DNA of 64,000 bases from Streptomyces sp. V3I7 (GTDB lineage Bacteria > Actinomycetota > Actinomycetes > Streptomycetales > Streptomycetaceae): assembly GCF_030817495.1 (NCBI RefSeq), contig NZ_JAUSZK010000001.1, positions 3,451,001 to 3,515,000 on the forward strand, read 5' to 3'. Below are positions 54,411 through 62,062 of the stretch, in pieces. The notes below the pieces were generated by a model, which searched no databases, had not been told where the DNA came from, and worked only from the letters and a program-made list of their open reading frames with translations. The first letter of the stretch is position 1. Every line of letters begins with the position of its first letter. The translations under genes were made by a program, and so were the position numbers.

Positions 54411-54803
54411 TCAGGCGGGCATGTCGACGGTCAGTCCGGCTGCTTGGGCGGCATCGGCCAGTCGTTTGTCATACGTGACGAACGAGGTGAGCTGGGAGCG
54501 GATACGGAGAGCCGTTGCCAGGTGGATGGCGTCCAGACTCCGTACGGTCGCCGGTTTCACGGTCTGGGCCAAGATACGAATGCCGGCGTCCAGCTCCACC
54601 AACTCGATCAGGTCGAGGACCGGGTGGAGCCGGGCGACGGCTTCCGGGGCGTAGCGTGCCAGGGCCCGCGATGACTCGATCTCCACCAGAACCGAACTCG
54701 TCCAGCCAGTCTCCGCCCGTTCGTCGAGCCAGTCGCGCAATGCCTGCGACTCGGACTCGGCGTGGACGAGTTTCACGACGGCGGCCGAGTCGAGGTAGAT
54801 CAT
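54411..54803 (-). CDS. vapC: PIN-domain toxin of VapC type
   Basis: 130 residues. The PIN ribonuclease acid residues are in place: Asp5 (MIYLDSAAVVKL), Glu41 (VLVEIESSRAL), Asp91 (SLDAIHLATAL) and Asp112 (YDKRL). It cleaves RNA when released from its antitoxin. Its ATG overlaps the antitoxin stop (TGATG), so both are made together. It sits at the left end of the tRNA-Gly island. Confidence 0.9.
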   Translation of the reverse strand: MIYLDSAAVVKLVHAESESQALRDWLDERAETGWTSSVLVEIESSRALARYAPEAVARLHPVLDLIELVELDAGIRILAQTVKPATVRSLDAIHLATALRIRSQLTSFVTYDKRLADAAQAAGLTVDMPA

Positions 54804-55036
54804 CAGCGCTCGTCCTCGCGGCTGTGGGCGATCTCCGCGGCGATGTCGAGGCCGTCCGGTTCGCCGAGCGGCATACGCAGGACGGCGCGACGCATCGCGG
54901 CAGCCCGCTCTTTGCGGAGGGCGGCTTCGAGCACGGCTTGTCGGATGGCCGCCGAGCGTGAGCTGCCGTCATGGGTGAGAACGTCCAGAGCGTGCTCGGT
55001 CTCCGAGTCACTGCGGATCGTGATGGTGTCAGCCAT
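54803..55036 (-). CDS. vapB: Ribbon-helix-helix antitoxin of VapB type
   Basis: 77 residues. MADTITIRSDSETEHALDVL then SRSAAIRQAVLEAAL fits a ribbon-helix-helix DNA-binding N-terminus. The C-terminal half (MPLGEPDGLDIAAEIAHSREDER) is the usual disordered toxin-binding region. It is the first gene of the pair with vapC. A palindrome directly upstream (55044-55066) is the likely autoregulatory operator. Confidence 0.86.
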   Translation of the reverse strand: MADTITIRSDSETEHALDVLTHDGSSRSAAIRQAVLEAALRKERAAAMRRAVLRMPLGEPDGLDIAAEIAHSREDER

Positions 55037-55043
55037 GCAACCA

Positions 55044-55066
55044 ATGTAAGACGATGCGTCTTACAT
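55044..55066. promoter_or_regulatory. Palindromic operator of vapBC
   Basis: ATGTAAGACG and CGTCTTACAT are perfect 10-bp arms around ATG, starting 8 bases upstream of the vapB start. Position and symmetry suit RHH antitoxin binding. Confidence 0.75.
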
Positions 55067-55440
55067 GGCAAGCCCCTGCTTGCCGTCCCCTTCGCAGGTG
55101 CGGTAGAGGACGTTGGCGTCGTAGATGGCGACGAAAGCCATGTGCTGGACCATTCCCATTTCCTGGCCGAGCTGGGTGAGCTCGTCGGCGGCTTCGCGGC
55201 GACGCTGGTCGTCCTTGCGCTTGTACTCCAGGAGTGAGGACGCGGTGATCCGCCGGTGTGTGCCGACGGTTTGCCGGACCCCAGGTGGGCCAGCATGCCG
55301 GCGAGCAGTTCCACGGCCTCGCGGGGGAGGGCGAGGGGCTCGCGCTTTCCGTCCCCGACCGTCACGGTGATCTCTGCGAGGCCGTGGGGTGCCGCCAGGT
55401 AACTGCGGACCAGTGCGAGCGAAACAATCGAAGTAAACGC
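55067..55440 (-). pseudogene. Decayed HTH antitoxin fused to the start of a PIN toxin
   Basis: Two frames carry parts of one protein family: ITVTVGDGKREPLALPREAV then LLAGMLAHLGSGKP (about 55262-55386), and, in another frame, VGTHRRITASSLLEYKRKDD with QRRREAADELTQLGQEMG (about 55140-55262). Intact members have an HTH of about 35 residues between these two parts; it has been deleted, and the junction at about 55262 is out of frame. The second part runs directly into MAFVAIYDANVLY, the N-terminus of a PIN toxin, which ends after a further 13 codons. So a whole toxin-antitoxin pair is broken here. Confidence 0.72.
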
Positions 55441-55520
55441 AACAAATGAAACAAGGTGATGGTTCGGGAGGCTGTCGAGCCCGCGGCACTCCGAACGCGC
55501 AGGGGCTGACTCTGACCGGT

Positions 55521-55575
55521 CGCTCCCGAGCCGGGAGAATAGCTGGTCATGCGCACACTTTCGGGCTCGGGAGCG
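55521..55575. repeat. 12-bp inverted repeat upstream of DUF5994 gene
   Basis: CGCTCCCGAGCC (55521-55532) and GGCTCGGGAGCG (55564-55575) are perfect inverted arms with a 31-base loop. Possibly a terminator or an operator in the DUF5994 promoter region. Confidence 0.5.
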
Positions 55576-55687
55576 GAGTAGTGTGAAGACACCGGGAGTT
55601 CTTCGCACGCCGGTTCCCCTGTGGTGTCGTTCCCGGTGATCGACAACGCCGGGCTGTCGCAGACGAGCCCGGGGGCAGGTCCGCGCC

Positions 55688-56290
55688 ATGACCATCGACC
55701 GTACGACTACGAGTGAGCGCGCGCCCTCGCCGCCGGTTCGCCTGTCCCTGACGCCGGTGAGCCCGGTTCCAGGCCTGTTGGACGGCGCGTGGTGGCCTCG
55801 CTCCCGCGACCTCACCCGTGAGCTGCCGCCTCTGACAGCCGTACTGGACCCCCTCTGGGGTCGGATCACTCATGTCACGGTGAACCCCGCCCACTGGCCC
55901 GTCATCCCGCACAAGGTGCCCGTCGCCGGGCACACGGTGCACGTGGGATGGTTCACCGACGAGCAGGATCCGCACGAACTGCTTCTCCTCTCCTACACCG
56001 TCGGCCGCTGGGACCTTCTGGTGATTCCGCCGGAAACCGCTGCGGCTGCCGCCGCCCGGCTGATGGCTGCCGCGGCCATGGCGGGCGGTCTTCGTACCGC
56101 CAGCCAGCTGATGGCGGACGAGGTCGCGACCGGCGACGGCATCGACGCCGGAGGCCGGGAAGCAGTAGACGGTGTCGCTGCCCGGAGCCGGGAAGAGGCG
56201 TGGGAGACCGATGGCGGGGCAGCTCCGACGTCGCCTGTGCCTCGGCACACCGGCTCGCCAGGGCGTATGCCCTCCGGCCAAGGGATGTGA
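55688..56290 (+). CDS. DUF5994 family protein
   Basis: 200 residues. Contains LDGAWWPRSRDLTRELPPL, GRITHVTVNPAHWPVIPHKV, HVGWFTDEQDPHELLLLSY and RWDLLVIPPETAAAAAARLM, the full DUF5994 pattern. Members are common in Streptomyces in stress-linked clusters; function unknown. The C-terminal 60 residues are low complexity and vary. The next gene follows after 7 bases. Confidence 0.85.
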   Translation: MTIDRTTTSERAPSPPVRLSLTPVSPVPGLLDGAWWPRSRDLTRELPPLTAVLDPLWGRITHVTVNPAHWPVIPHKVPVAGHTVHVGWFTDEQDPHELLLLSYTVGRWDLLVIPPETAAAAAARLMAAAAMAGGLRTASQLMADEVATGDGIDAGGREAVDGVAARSREEAWETDGGAAPTSPVPRHTGSPGRMPSGQGM

Positions 56291-56297
56291 GAGTGCC

Positions 56298-56507
56298 ATG
56301 ACCGTCATCGCGGTGGCTGTGTTGCTGGTCGTGATCGTCGTCGGAGTCGTTCTCATCCACCGGCTCAACGTTCAGCACAGCGAACGGATCGCTGCCTTCC
56401 ACTACAGCAATGTCCTGCCGGGGATCGGCCGCCGGATCCGGAGGCGCCGCCGGTCCGCGGCGGACGGGACCGTCGAGGCGCCTCACCACGACAGAGACCG
56501 CGGATGA
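56298..56507 (+). CDS. Small single-pass membrane protein
   Basis: 69 residues from the ATG at 56298 (MTVIAVAVLLVVIVVGVVLI). One membrane segment (about 3-22), then a basic cluster (RRIRRRRR) and a hydrophilic tail. It starts 7 bases after the DUF5994 stop, so it is probably co-transcribed. Function unknown. Confidence 0.6.
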   Translation: MTVIAVAVLLVVIVVGVVLIHRLNVQHSERIAAFHYSNVLPGIGRRIRRRRRSAADGTVEAPHHDRDRG

Positions 56508-56658
56508 CATCGAGGAAGAGCGTGGCTGAGTCGGCCGCCGCGCATCGGCCTCCCGGACCGAAGTGAGCCTTCGCAAGGATTGCGCATGTCGGATTAATCC
56601 CTTTGGCGTAATGTGGAAAGCGGGTCGGCGCACGCTCACGTGCAATGACCCGGAAGGG

Positions 56659-56686
56659 CGGCTCCGGCGCGTATACGCCGGAGCCG
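56659..56686. terminator. Bidirectional terminator hairpin
   Basis: An 11-bp perfect stem (56659-56669 with 56676-56686), loop CGTATA, between the converging small membrane protein gene and HTTM gene. Confidence 0.75.
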
Positions 56687-56802
56687 TTGCCTGTCTCCGG
56701 ACCCCTGCGGTGAAGCGCTCGCGCGAGCGTCACCCAATGAGCTCACGTCACCCAGCTTCGGGCGGAATCCCGGCCGCCGTGCAGCGCTATGAAGTGTCGT
56801 CC

Positions 56803-57951
56803 TCAGCCGACCCGTCCGGACTGCGGAGGCAGCAGTGCAGCTTCTGCGGGCGTCGGAGTCCGCGCCTCTGTGACGTCTGCCCGCCGTGCGGTACGCCGGC
56901 ACAGCTGTCCCAGGCGCCGGTAGAAGCGGTCCGGGAGGAACACGGCGTCCGCGACGATCATCGCGCCGGAGAAGAGCGGCAGGCCCAGGAGCACCGCGAT
57001 CCCCACGTGCATGCCCAACAACGTCGCCAGAACGGGGTACTTGAGCCTGCCGAACAGGACGAACGGGAAGGCCACCTGCAACAGCACCGTCAGGTAGCAG
57101 GCGATGGCGATCAGTACGTCGTGTTCGTCCACCATGAGGGAGAGTCCGGGCCACGGCCGGAACACGTCGAGGTTCAGGGCGTAGTGGAGGGCGGTGCCGT
57201 TTCCCCAGGAGCCGCCCTGCACCTTGTACAGGCCTGCTGATCCGTAGAGGAAGCAGACCTGGGCGGCGATGACGAGCATGCCGCAGTTGTGCAGCACGGT
57301 GATCACTGTCTGGCGCGCGTCGCGCAGATGGAGTCGGAACTCGCCGGATGGCTGGTCCAGCCGGTGCCCGGCAGTCGTGTCGGCGGATGCCCGGATCCGG
57401 GTCCTGCGCGCGTCGAGGGACCAGCGTCGGCCGCATGCGGTGAACACGAGGTAGAGGGCCATGAGGAGGATGAGGTTGTCCCCTCCGTCCGTCATGAAGA
57501 TCGCCCTGGCGTGGAACGACGTCACCACGACCGCGAACAGCACGGACACGGCCCTGGTCCGCCAGCCCAGCAGGAACAGTGCGGAGGTGACGAGGGCTGC
57601 CGTGTAGCAGACCTCGAAGTAGGCCCGGCTGTCGGACAGGGTGAGGACGCTGAGCCACCCGGTCTGGTCGAAGAGCTGCCTGGCCAGTGCCGCCGTCCAC
57701 GGTGAGCCGGGGCCCCAGATCTCGTCGCGGTGGGGAAACTCGCGCAGCAGGAAGGCGAAGTAGAGGAATCCGTACCCGATACGCAGAACCGCCGCGGCGT
57801 ACAGGGAGATCGGCTGCTCCAGCAGGAGGGTGAGAAGCGCGCCGATACGGTCCGGCATTCGCTGCGGCGTGCGTGCGCCCGCGCGCTCGGGGCCGTGTCC
57901 CGGGCGTGACGGCATGGTTGCCGCGACCGATGCCTGCTCAGCCTGCTGCAT
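56803..57951 (-). CDS. HTTM domain membrane protein (SdpB / gamma-carboxylase-like)
   Basis: 382 residues. Membrane segments at about 48-70, 105-125, 132-150, 155-172, 220-245, 275-300 and 310-345. The HTTM pattern is visible: LYAAAVLRIGYGFLYFAFLL, LFLLGWRTRAVSVLFAVVVTSFHARAIFMTDGGDNLI and QVCFLYGSAGLYKVQGGSWGNGTALHYAL. This family includes the membrane part of vitamin K-dependent carboxylases and SdpB of Bacillus. The start overlaps the end of the DUF5819 gene by 14 bases, so the two are made as a pair. Confidence 0.85.
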   Translation of the reverse strand: MQQAEQASVAATMPSRPGHGPERAGARTPQRMPDRIGALLTLLLEQPISLYAAAVLRIGYGFLYFAFLLREFPHRDEIWGPGSPWTAALARQLFDQTGWLSVLTLSDSRAYFEVCYTAALVTSALFLLGWRTRAVSVLFAVVVTSFHARAIFMTDGGDNLILLMALYLVFTACGRRWSLDARRTRIRASADTTAGHRLDQPSGEFRLHLRDARQTVITVLHNCGMLVIAAQVCFLYGSAGLYKVQGGSWGNGTALHYALNLDVFRPWPGLSLMVDEHDVLIAIACYLTVLLQVAFPFVLFGRLKYPVLATLLGMHVGIAVLLGLPLFSGAMIVADAVFLPDRFYRRLGQLCRRTARRADVTEARTPTPAEAALLPPQSGRVG

Positions 57952-58708
57952 GAGGGGCCACCTTCCACCAGGGCAGGTAACGGGTGCCGGCGGGTTTCGG
58001 TGCGGCCGCGCCGGGACGGGGGCCGCCCGCTGTGGCGGGCGCGGCGATGGGCAGGCTGATCACCCGCAGCTGGATGAAGTCGAACGTGCCGTGGCGATGG
58101 GCGGCGACGCGATCCGCCGCGATGTTGCGCAGGTATTGCTGGATCATCCGAGCGCGCTGCGAGCGCGGTTGGTCGTCACCGCCGTGCGTTTCGAGGTAGG
58201 AAGTCCAGGCCCGGCGCAGCATGTTCTGTGCTGTATGGCTCGGGAAGGGGTTGTGTTTCACCGCGGCTGTGTCGACGGCGGTCAGGTCGAACCAGCCGCT
58301 CACCTGGGCGGTGCCGTCGGGGGCGGTGCGCATGGTCCTTGCCGAAATCTGCCGGTTGACCGACTCCGGGTCCGGGGCGAAGAGCCGCCAGTTCTGTTCG
58401 AACAACGGGAAGACCCAGGCGTTGACCTGTCGGCTGTACTGCCGGGAGACGGGATTCGGTGGTGCCACGTGCAGGAATACCAGGAGTACGTGTACCAGGG
58501 CAGTCGCCAGACACAGGATCACGGCGATTCGCACTCCGGCCTTCAGAGCGACGGGCGGATCTGAAGGCGCTGGGGACGCGGGCGGCCTCCCGCCCCTTTT
58601 CTGCGCGGTTGACCCAGTGCCGGCCGCCTGGTCCGAGCAGTCGGCATCCGCTGATGGAACGCCACTGTGCACGGCCCCGTCCGGCCTTTCCGTCCCGACT
58701 TCTCTCAC
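57938..58708 (-). CDS. DUF5819 family protein (HTTM partner)
   Basis: 256 residues from a GTG with AGGAG in good distance. After a hydrophilic N-terminal region (about 1-55) there is one membrane segment (about 58-82) and then the DUF5819 domain: NAWVFPLFEQNWRLFAPDP, VSGWFDLTAVD and YLRNIAADRVAAHRH. DUF5819 genes stand beside HTTM genes in many actinobacteria, comparable to SdpA next to SdpB. No toxin peptide like SdpC is recognised here. Second gene of the set, after the ice-binding-like gene. Confidence 0.82.
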   Translation of the reverse strand: MREVGTERPDGAVHSGVPSADADCSDQAAGTGSTAQKRGGRPPASPAPSDPPVALKAGVRIAVILCLATALVHVLLVFLHVAPPNPVSRQYSRQVNAWVFPLFEQNWRLFAPDPESVNRQISARTMRTAPDGTAQVSGWFDLTAVDTAAVKHNPFPSHTAQNMLRRAWTSYLETHGGDDQPRSQRARMIQQYLRNIAADRVAAHRHGTFDFIQLRVISLPIAAPATAGGPRPGAAAPKPAGTRYLPWWKVAPHAAG

Positions 58709-58733
58709 CTGGTTCTCCTGAGGTTCTGCCGGG

Positions 58734-58776
58734 CGGCGTGCGGCGGAATCGGTGACGATCCGCGCCGCACGCCGCT
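58734..58776 (-). terminator. Terminator of the ice-binding-like gene
   Basis: A 13-bp perfect stem (58734-58746 with 58764-58776), 65 bases past the stop codon on the minus strand. It may partly separate this gene from the DUF5819/HTTM pair. Confidence 0.7.
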
Positions 58777-58841
58777 CGTCCTACTCGCCCACGGGGGTGG
58801 CTGTCTCCGAGGACTCACCCCGGCGGAGTGGGCCCTGCATG

Positions 58842-60053
58842 CTAGGCGGCGTCACAGCCGTAGTCGTCGCCCTTGCCGGGCTTGTCGCCATACCCGTAGG
58901 AGCAGTCGTTGCCGTATCCACCGGTGGTGCCGGTGGTGGTGCTGCCCGTGCTGCCGGTGGTGGTGGCGCCGGTGCTGCCGGTGGTGCCGGTGGTGGTGCT
59001 GCCAGTGCTGCCGGTGGTGGTGGCGCCGGTGCTGCCGGTGGTGCCGGTGGTGGTGCTGCCAGTGCTGCCGGTGGTGCCGGTGGTGGTGCTGCCAGTGCTG
59101 CCGGTGGTGCCGGTGGTGGTGCTGCCAGTGCTGCCGGTGGTGCCGGTGGTGGTGGCGCCGGTGCTGCCGGTGGTGGTGGCGCCAGTGCTGCCGGTCGTTG
59201 TGGTGCCCGTGGTTCCGGTGGTGGTGGCGCCGGTGCTGCCAGTGCTGCCGGTGGTGCCGGTGGTCGTGGTGCCCGTGGTGCCGGTCGTCGTGGTCCCACC
59301 GGTGGTGCCGCCCGCGCACTCCGGCCGGGTGATCGTGTTCGTGTCCAGCGTCACGGCACCGTTACGGGCCAGCGCCCGACCTTCGATCGTCGCGCCCGTC
59401 GTGGCGGTGATCGAGGTCATGGCCAGGATGTTGCCCACGAAGGTCGAGCTGGTGCCGAGGGTGGCCGAACTGCCGATCTGCCAGAAGACATTGCACGGCG
59501 AGGCGCCGTTGATGAGGCGCACCTCGCTGAAGGACGCCGTCGTCAGACCCGAACCGACCTGGAACACCCAGACGGCGTTGGGGTTCGTCTGGGCGTCCAG
59601 GGTGAGGGTGCCGGTGAGCCCGAGAGTGGAGGAGGAGGTGTAGACGCCCGGAACCAGCGTCAGGCCGCCGGCGTCCGGGGGAAGGGCCCCGTTGGAGGCC
59701 TGTCCGGCGGCGTCGTCGTACGCCGCGACCAGGTCGGTCTGGGCGTCCTGGGCCTCACTGTCCGCAGAGTGCAGAGTCCCGTTGACCACGGCGGGCGGCC
59801 CGTATCCGGTGATGGACGATCCCGGAGACACTCCGACGTCTCCGGTGATCACCGAGGGGCCGGTGTTGGTGGTGGCCGAACCGGCCAGCACCGCGAAGCT
59901 GTCCGCCCTACCCAGAGGTACAGGTGTGGCGAGGGCATTTGCCTGTGTCTGCGTCACAGTGACTACGACAGCGGCGATCACCACGGCGAGTAGCGCCGCG
60001 ATCCAAACCGACAATGTGCGCCGTAGAGGCGCGACAGGGATATTCAGCGTCAT
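58842..60053 (-). CDS. DUF3494 ice-binding-like secreted protein with Thr/Ser/Gly repeat tail
   Basis: 403 residues. A signal or anchor segment (about 15-40), then the DUF3494 domain (about 45-245): [58 protein letters not shown] and [20 protein letters not shown]. This fold is the beta-solenoid of ice-binding proteins and adhesins. Residues about 250-375 are a Thr/Gly/Ser repeat ([10 protein letters not shown] units). The end is a Gly/Tyr/Asp-rich piece with two Cys ([19 protein letters not shown]). It lies in the tRNA-Gly island, near the cold shock cluster. Confidence 0.86.
   Translation of the reverse strand: MTLNIPVAPLRRTLSVWIAALLAVVIAAVVVTVTQTQANALATPVPLGRADSFAVLAGSATTNTGPSVITGDVGVSPGSSITGYGPPAVVNGTLHSADSEAQDAQTDLVAAYDDAAGQASNGALPPDAGGLTLVPGVYTSSSTLGLTGTLTLDAQTNPNAVWVFQVGSGLTTASFSEVRLINGASPCNVFWQIGSSATLGTSSTFVGNILAMTSITATTGATIEGRALARNGAVTLDTNTITRPECAGGTTGGTTTTGTTGTTTTGTTGSTGSTGATTTGTTGTTTTGSTGATTTGSTGATTTGTTGSTGSTTTGTTGSTGSTTTGTTGSTGSTTTGTTGSTGATTTGSTGSTTTGTTGSTGATTTGSTGSTTTGTTGGYGNDCSYGYGDKPGKGDDYGCDAA
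58920..59305. repeat. Tandem repeat coding for Thr/Ser/Gly units
   Basis: About 385 bases of GTGCCGGTGGTGGT/GCTGCC units, mostly in 9-, 15- and 30-bp multiples, inside the ice-binding-like gene. Slippage-prone and likely to vary in length between strains. Confidence 0.9.
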
Positions 60054-60534
60054 GGAGGGGCCAGTCCTGTGAGGGGATGGTCGCGTTTGGCGGTTCCCGG
60101 TCGCATGGAATCGCCTGCTTCTGTCGCTGGCATATTACTCAGGAGAATGGGCCGGGGTTACGATGCATTCGAGTGATTTCTTCGAACCCGACAAGGAGAT
60201 CGCGGATGCACGGAAAATGATTAATGGGCCGAGTGGCCGTGTCAGTTTGGTTCAGATGGGCGACACGACGACGTTTCCGCCCAGGTCAGCGCAGGTGTCA
60301 ATCGGATTGGTGCATTCGTAGTCGGCCGTACCCGAGCGGAACATGCGGAAGCAGCATGGAATTCAGGGTGGTGCGCTCTCACGTGTAACCGCCCGGGTAA
60401 CGGTGACCCCGGCGTGTACGCGTAGGGGTCCTAGCGCCGACCGTCGGCGTCACGGCGCGAGGGAAATGCGGGAATACCCGCCCGGTCCGTGAACGGCGCA
60501 CCGAGCGGCACCCCGTTCGGCAGGGAGAGAGAGC
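60054..60534. other. Intergenic region with low GC and doubtful mini-ORFs
   Basis: 481 bases. Lower GC than the surroundings at 60120-60360. Contains a 52-codon plus-strand ORF (60163-60321, MHSSDFFEPDKEIADARKMI start) and a 30-codon minus-strand ORF (60252-60344, MFRSGTADYECTNPIDTCAD start) that overlap each other. Neither is convincing alone. Confidence 0.4.
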
Positions 60535-60900
60535 ATGATTCAGGCAGCCGACATCCGCGAGTGGCGCAACCACGACGTCGTCGACCCGAAGGGTCACAAG
60601 ACCGGTGTGCTCGAGGCGATCTACGTGGACACCACCACCGACCAACCGGCATGGCCACCGTCCGGACCGGCCTGCCCACCCGCCGGCACCTGGTCTTCGT
60701 CCCCCTCGACGAGACAATCCTCGGGCCCGCCTACGTCAAGGTCTCCTACGACAAGGCACTGGTGAGGAAGTCCCCTCCGATCGGCACGGACGACGTACTG
60801 CCCGCCGAGCAGGAAGAAATGATCTTCCACTACGGCATTGCCTGCCAGCCAGGCGCCGCCGGCGAACGGCAACTCGCGCGCCGGAACGTTCAGTCCGCAA
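60535..60900 (+). pseudogene. PRC-barrel domain protein, frameshifted
   Basis: The first frame from the ATG at 60535 (GAGAGAGAGC upstream) gives MIQAADIREWRNHDVVDPKG then VLEAIYVDTTTDQPA, a PRC-barrel start. From 60651 the protein continues in another frame: MATVRTGLPTRRHLVFVPLD, ILGPAYVKVSYDKALV, PPIGTDDVLPAEQEEMIFHY. One base is missing at about 60652. The second frame ends its family similarity at ERQLARR (about 60885) and then runs on without a stop. Related genes are common in Streptomyces stress clusters. Confidence 0.75.
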
Positions 60901-61330
60901 TCCGGGACTTCCTGCGTCGTAAGTTCCGGCTTCAACCGTTGAACGTGCCGCAACCTGCCTCTTTGCCCTTTGTCGGTTGCGCCGGTGCTGGAGTGTCGCC
61001 TGCGAGTGCCGCCCGCGGTGAGACTCGCCCTTACTGGCGGATGAGTGCGACTGAAACGAGAGCGTTGCCAACTCCTCTCGTCACTTGCGGCCGATGCTTC
61101 ATGGTGAGGATGGCGCTTGCCTGGTCTGGCGAACTAGCGCTTTGCGTATGCGACTTCACTCGCGAGGGCACTGGAAGTGGTGCGGGTCACAGGAAATGCG
61201 TCTCGCTATTCGAGGTGATTGGCTGACGCGTCGTCGGGAAGTGCACCTCCGGTGCCCTCTGATGGGCACATTCGTGCGACTTGGGGCACGTGGAGGGCGC
61301 GAAGCCCCCGAAATGGTCTAGACAACAAAT
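60901..61330. other. Right part of the island, no recognisable gene
   Basis: About 430 bases between the broken PRC-barrel gene and the tRNA terminator. Low-GC stretches and no recognisable frame; an integrase would be expected near here or at the left end but none is seen. Confidence 0.45.
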
Positions 61331-61357
61331 AAGCCCCAGGTCACTGACCTGGGGCTT
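61331..61357 (-). terminator. Terminator of tRNA-Gly
   Basis: A 13-bp perfect stem (61331-61343 with 61345-61357) following the tRNA on the minus strand. Diverged copy of the palindrome at 54049-54074. Confidence 0.8.
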
Positions 61358-61362
61358 CATCG

Positions 61363-61436
61363 TGGAGCGGGTGACGAGAATCGAACTCGCGCTCTCAGCT
61401 TGGGAAGCTGATGTTCTACCATTAAACTACACCCGC
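61363..61436 (-). tRNA. tRNA-Gly (anticodon CCC)
   Basis: 74 bases including an encoded CCA. The acceptor stem GCGGGTG pairs with CACCCGC, discriminator T. The anticodon stem-loop is TCAGC-TTCCCAA-GCTGA with anticodon CCC, and the T arm has GAGTTCGATTCTC. Its 3' 45 bases serve as the attachment site of the adjoining island; the intact gene is restored on this side. Confidence 0.95.
61364..61408 (-). repeat. Right attachment site (att copy inside tRNA-Gly)
   Basis: Exact 45-bp counterpart of 54082-54126, lying in the 3' half of the intact tRNA. Confidence 0.85.
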
Positions 61437-61706
61437 GTAAGACGCCGACCGGAGTCGGTGCCGAAATGCTCGCTCACTGTACCTCATCCTGGGTCCCCGG
61501 CGTCGATGCCGTGGGGCCTGAGTGCGCTTCAGGGGTGGATCGCGCTGCGGGGTGCGGGAGTTGGGGCGTACGGTGGGGGTGTGGGAGAGAGGCCGGGCAG
61601 GGCCGGAGTGCCGCCTGGAGAGTCGTCTCTTTGATCCCGTAACGTGGCTTTTGTCGTCAGGGCAGTTGGCCAGACGAGGCTCTTGGGGAAGGGACTCTGG
61701 GACTTG

Positions 61707-61865
61707 ATGGAACGCACCGTCGTCCGTTGTGCCGAAGGGCACGTGTTCAGCACCGCTTCGTTCCCGATGCAGAAGGCCGAGCGGCTCGGCCCCGGCCGGC
61801 TCGTCCGGTGTCCGCGGTGTGCCCGGCTCCGCAGTGCGGTGCCCGTCGCCGTCGAGAAGCGGTAG
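61707..61865 (+). CDS. Small zinc-ribbon-like protein
   Basis: 52 residues: MERTVVRCAEGHVFSTASFP, ending RCPRCARLRSAVPVAVEKR. Cys8 and His12 together with the CPRC pair give a possible zinc site. Small proteins of this type are conserved next to dcd in Streptomyces as far as I recall. A longer start upstream (61626) exists but does not look like coding sequence. Confidence 0.65.
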   Translation: MERTVVRCAEGHVFSTASFPMQKAERLGPGRLVRCPRCARLRSAVPVAVEKR

Positions 61866-62062
61866 GGGCGGCAGCGGGCAGCAGGGCGCAGGCCCTTGCG
61901 GGAAGGCCCGCAGCGGTAGTGGCAGCAGGGTCGTAGTAGGTAGTACGCCGTAGGCCGTAGACCGGTCTCGGCGGTAGGGCCGAGGCAGGCCCAAGGCAGC
62001 GAAGAGGCGCGCGGAGTCGTCACGATTGTCATGGCTCCGCGCGCCTTGCGTATCCTCGGGGC

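Larger units (their letters stand above)
54127..61363. mobile_element. Genomic island in tRNA-Gly, integrase not recognisable
   Basis: About 7.2 kb between the two 45-bp att copies. Content: VapBC, remnants of an HTH/PIN pair, DUF5994, a small membrane protein, HTTM and DUF5819 proteins, an ice-binding-like protein and a broken PRC-barrel gene. Several genes are decayed. There is no integrase, replication or transfer gene, so it is a remnant or depends on others for movement. Confidence 0.65.

Noticed and set aside
58752..59993. Plus-strand frames rich in Gly/Ala/Val or Cys/Trp/Arg through the repeat
   Set aside because: They arise from the repeat of the ice-binding-like gene read on the other strand; no start signal and no family.
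54127..61363. CRISPR array, rRNA genes or replication origin in the island
   Set aside because: No regularly spaced identical repeats, no rRNA-like sequence and no iteron cluster seen.
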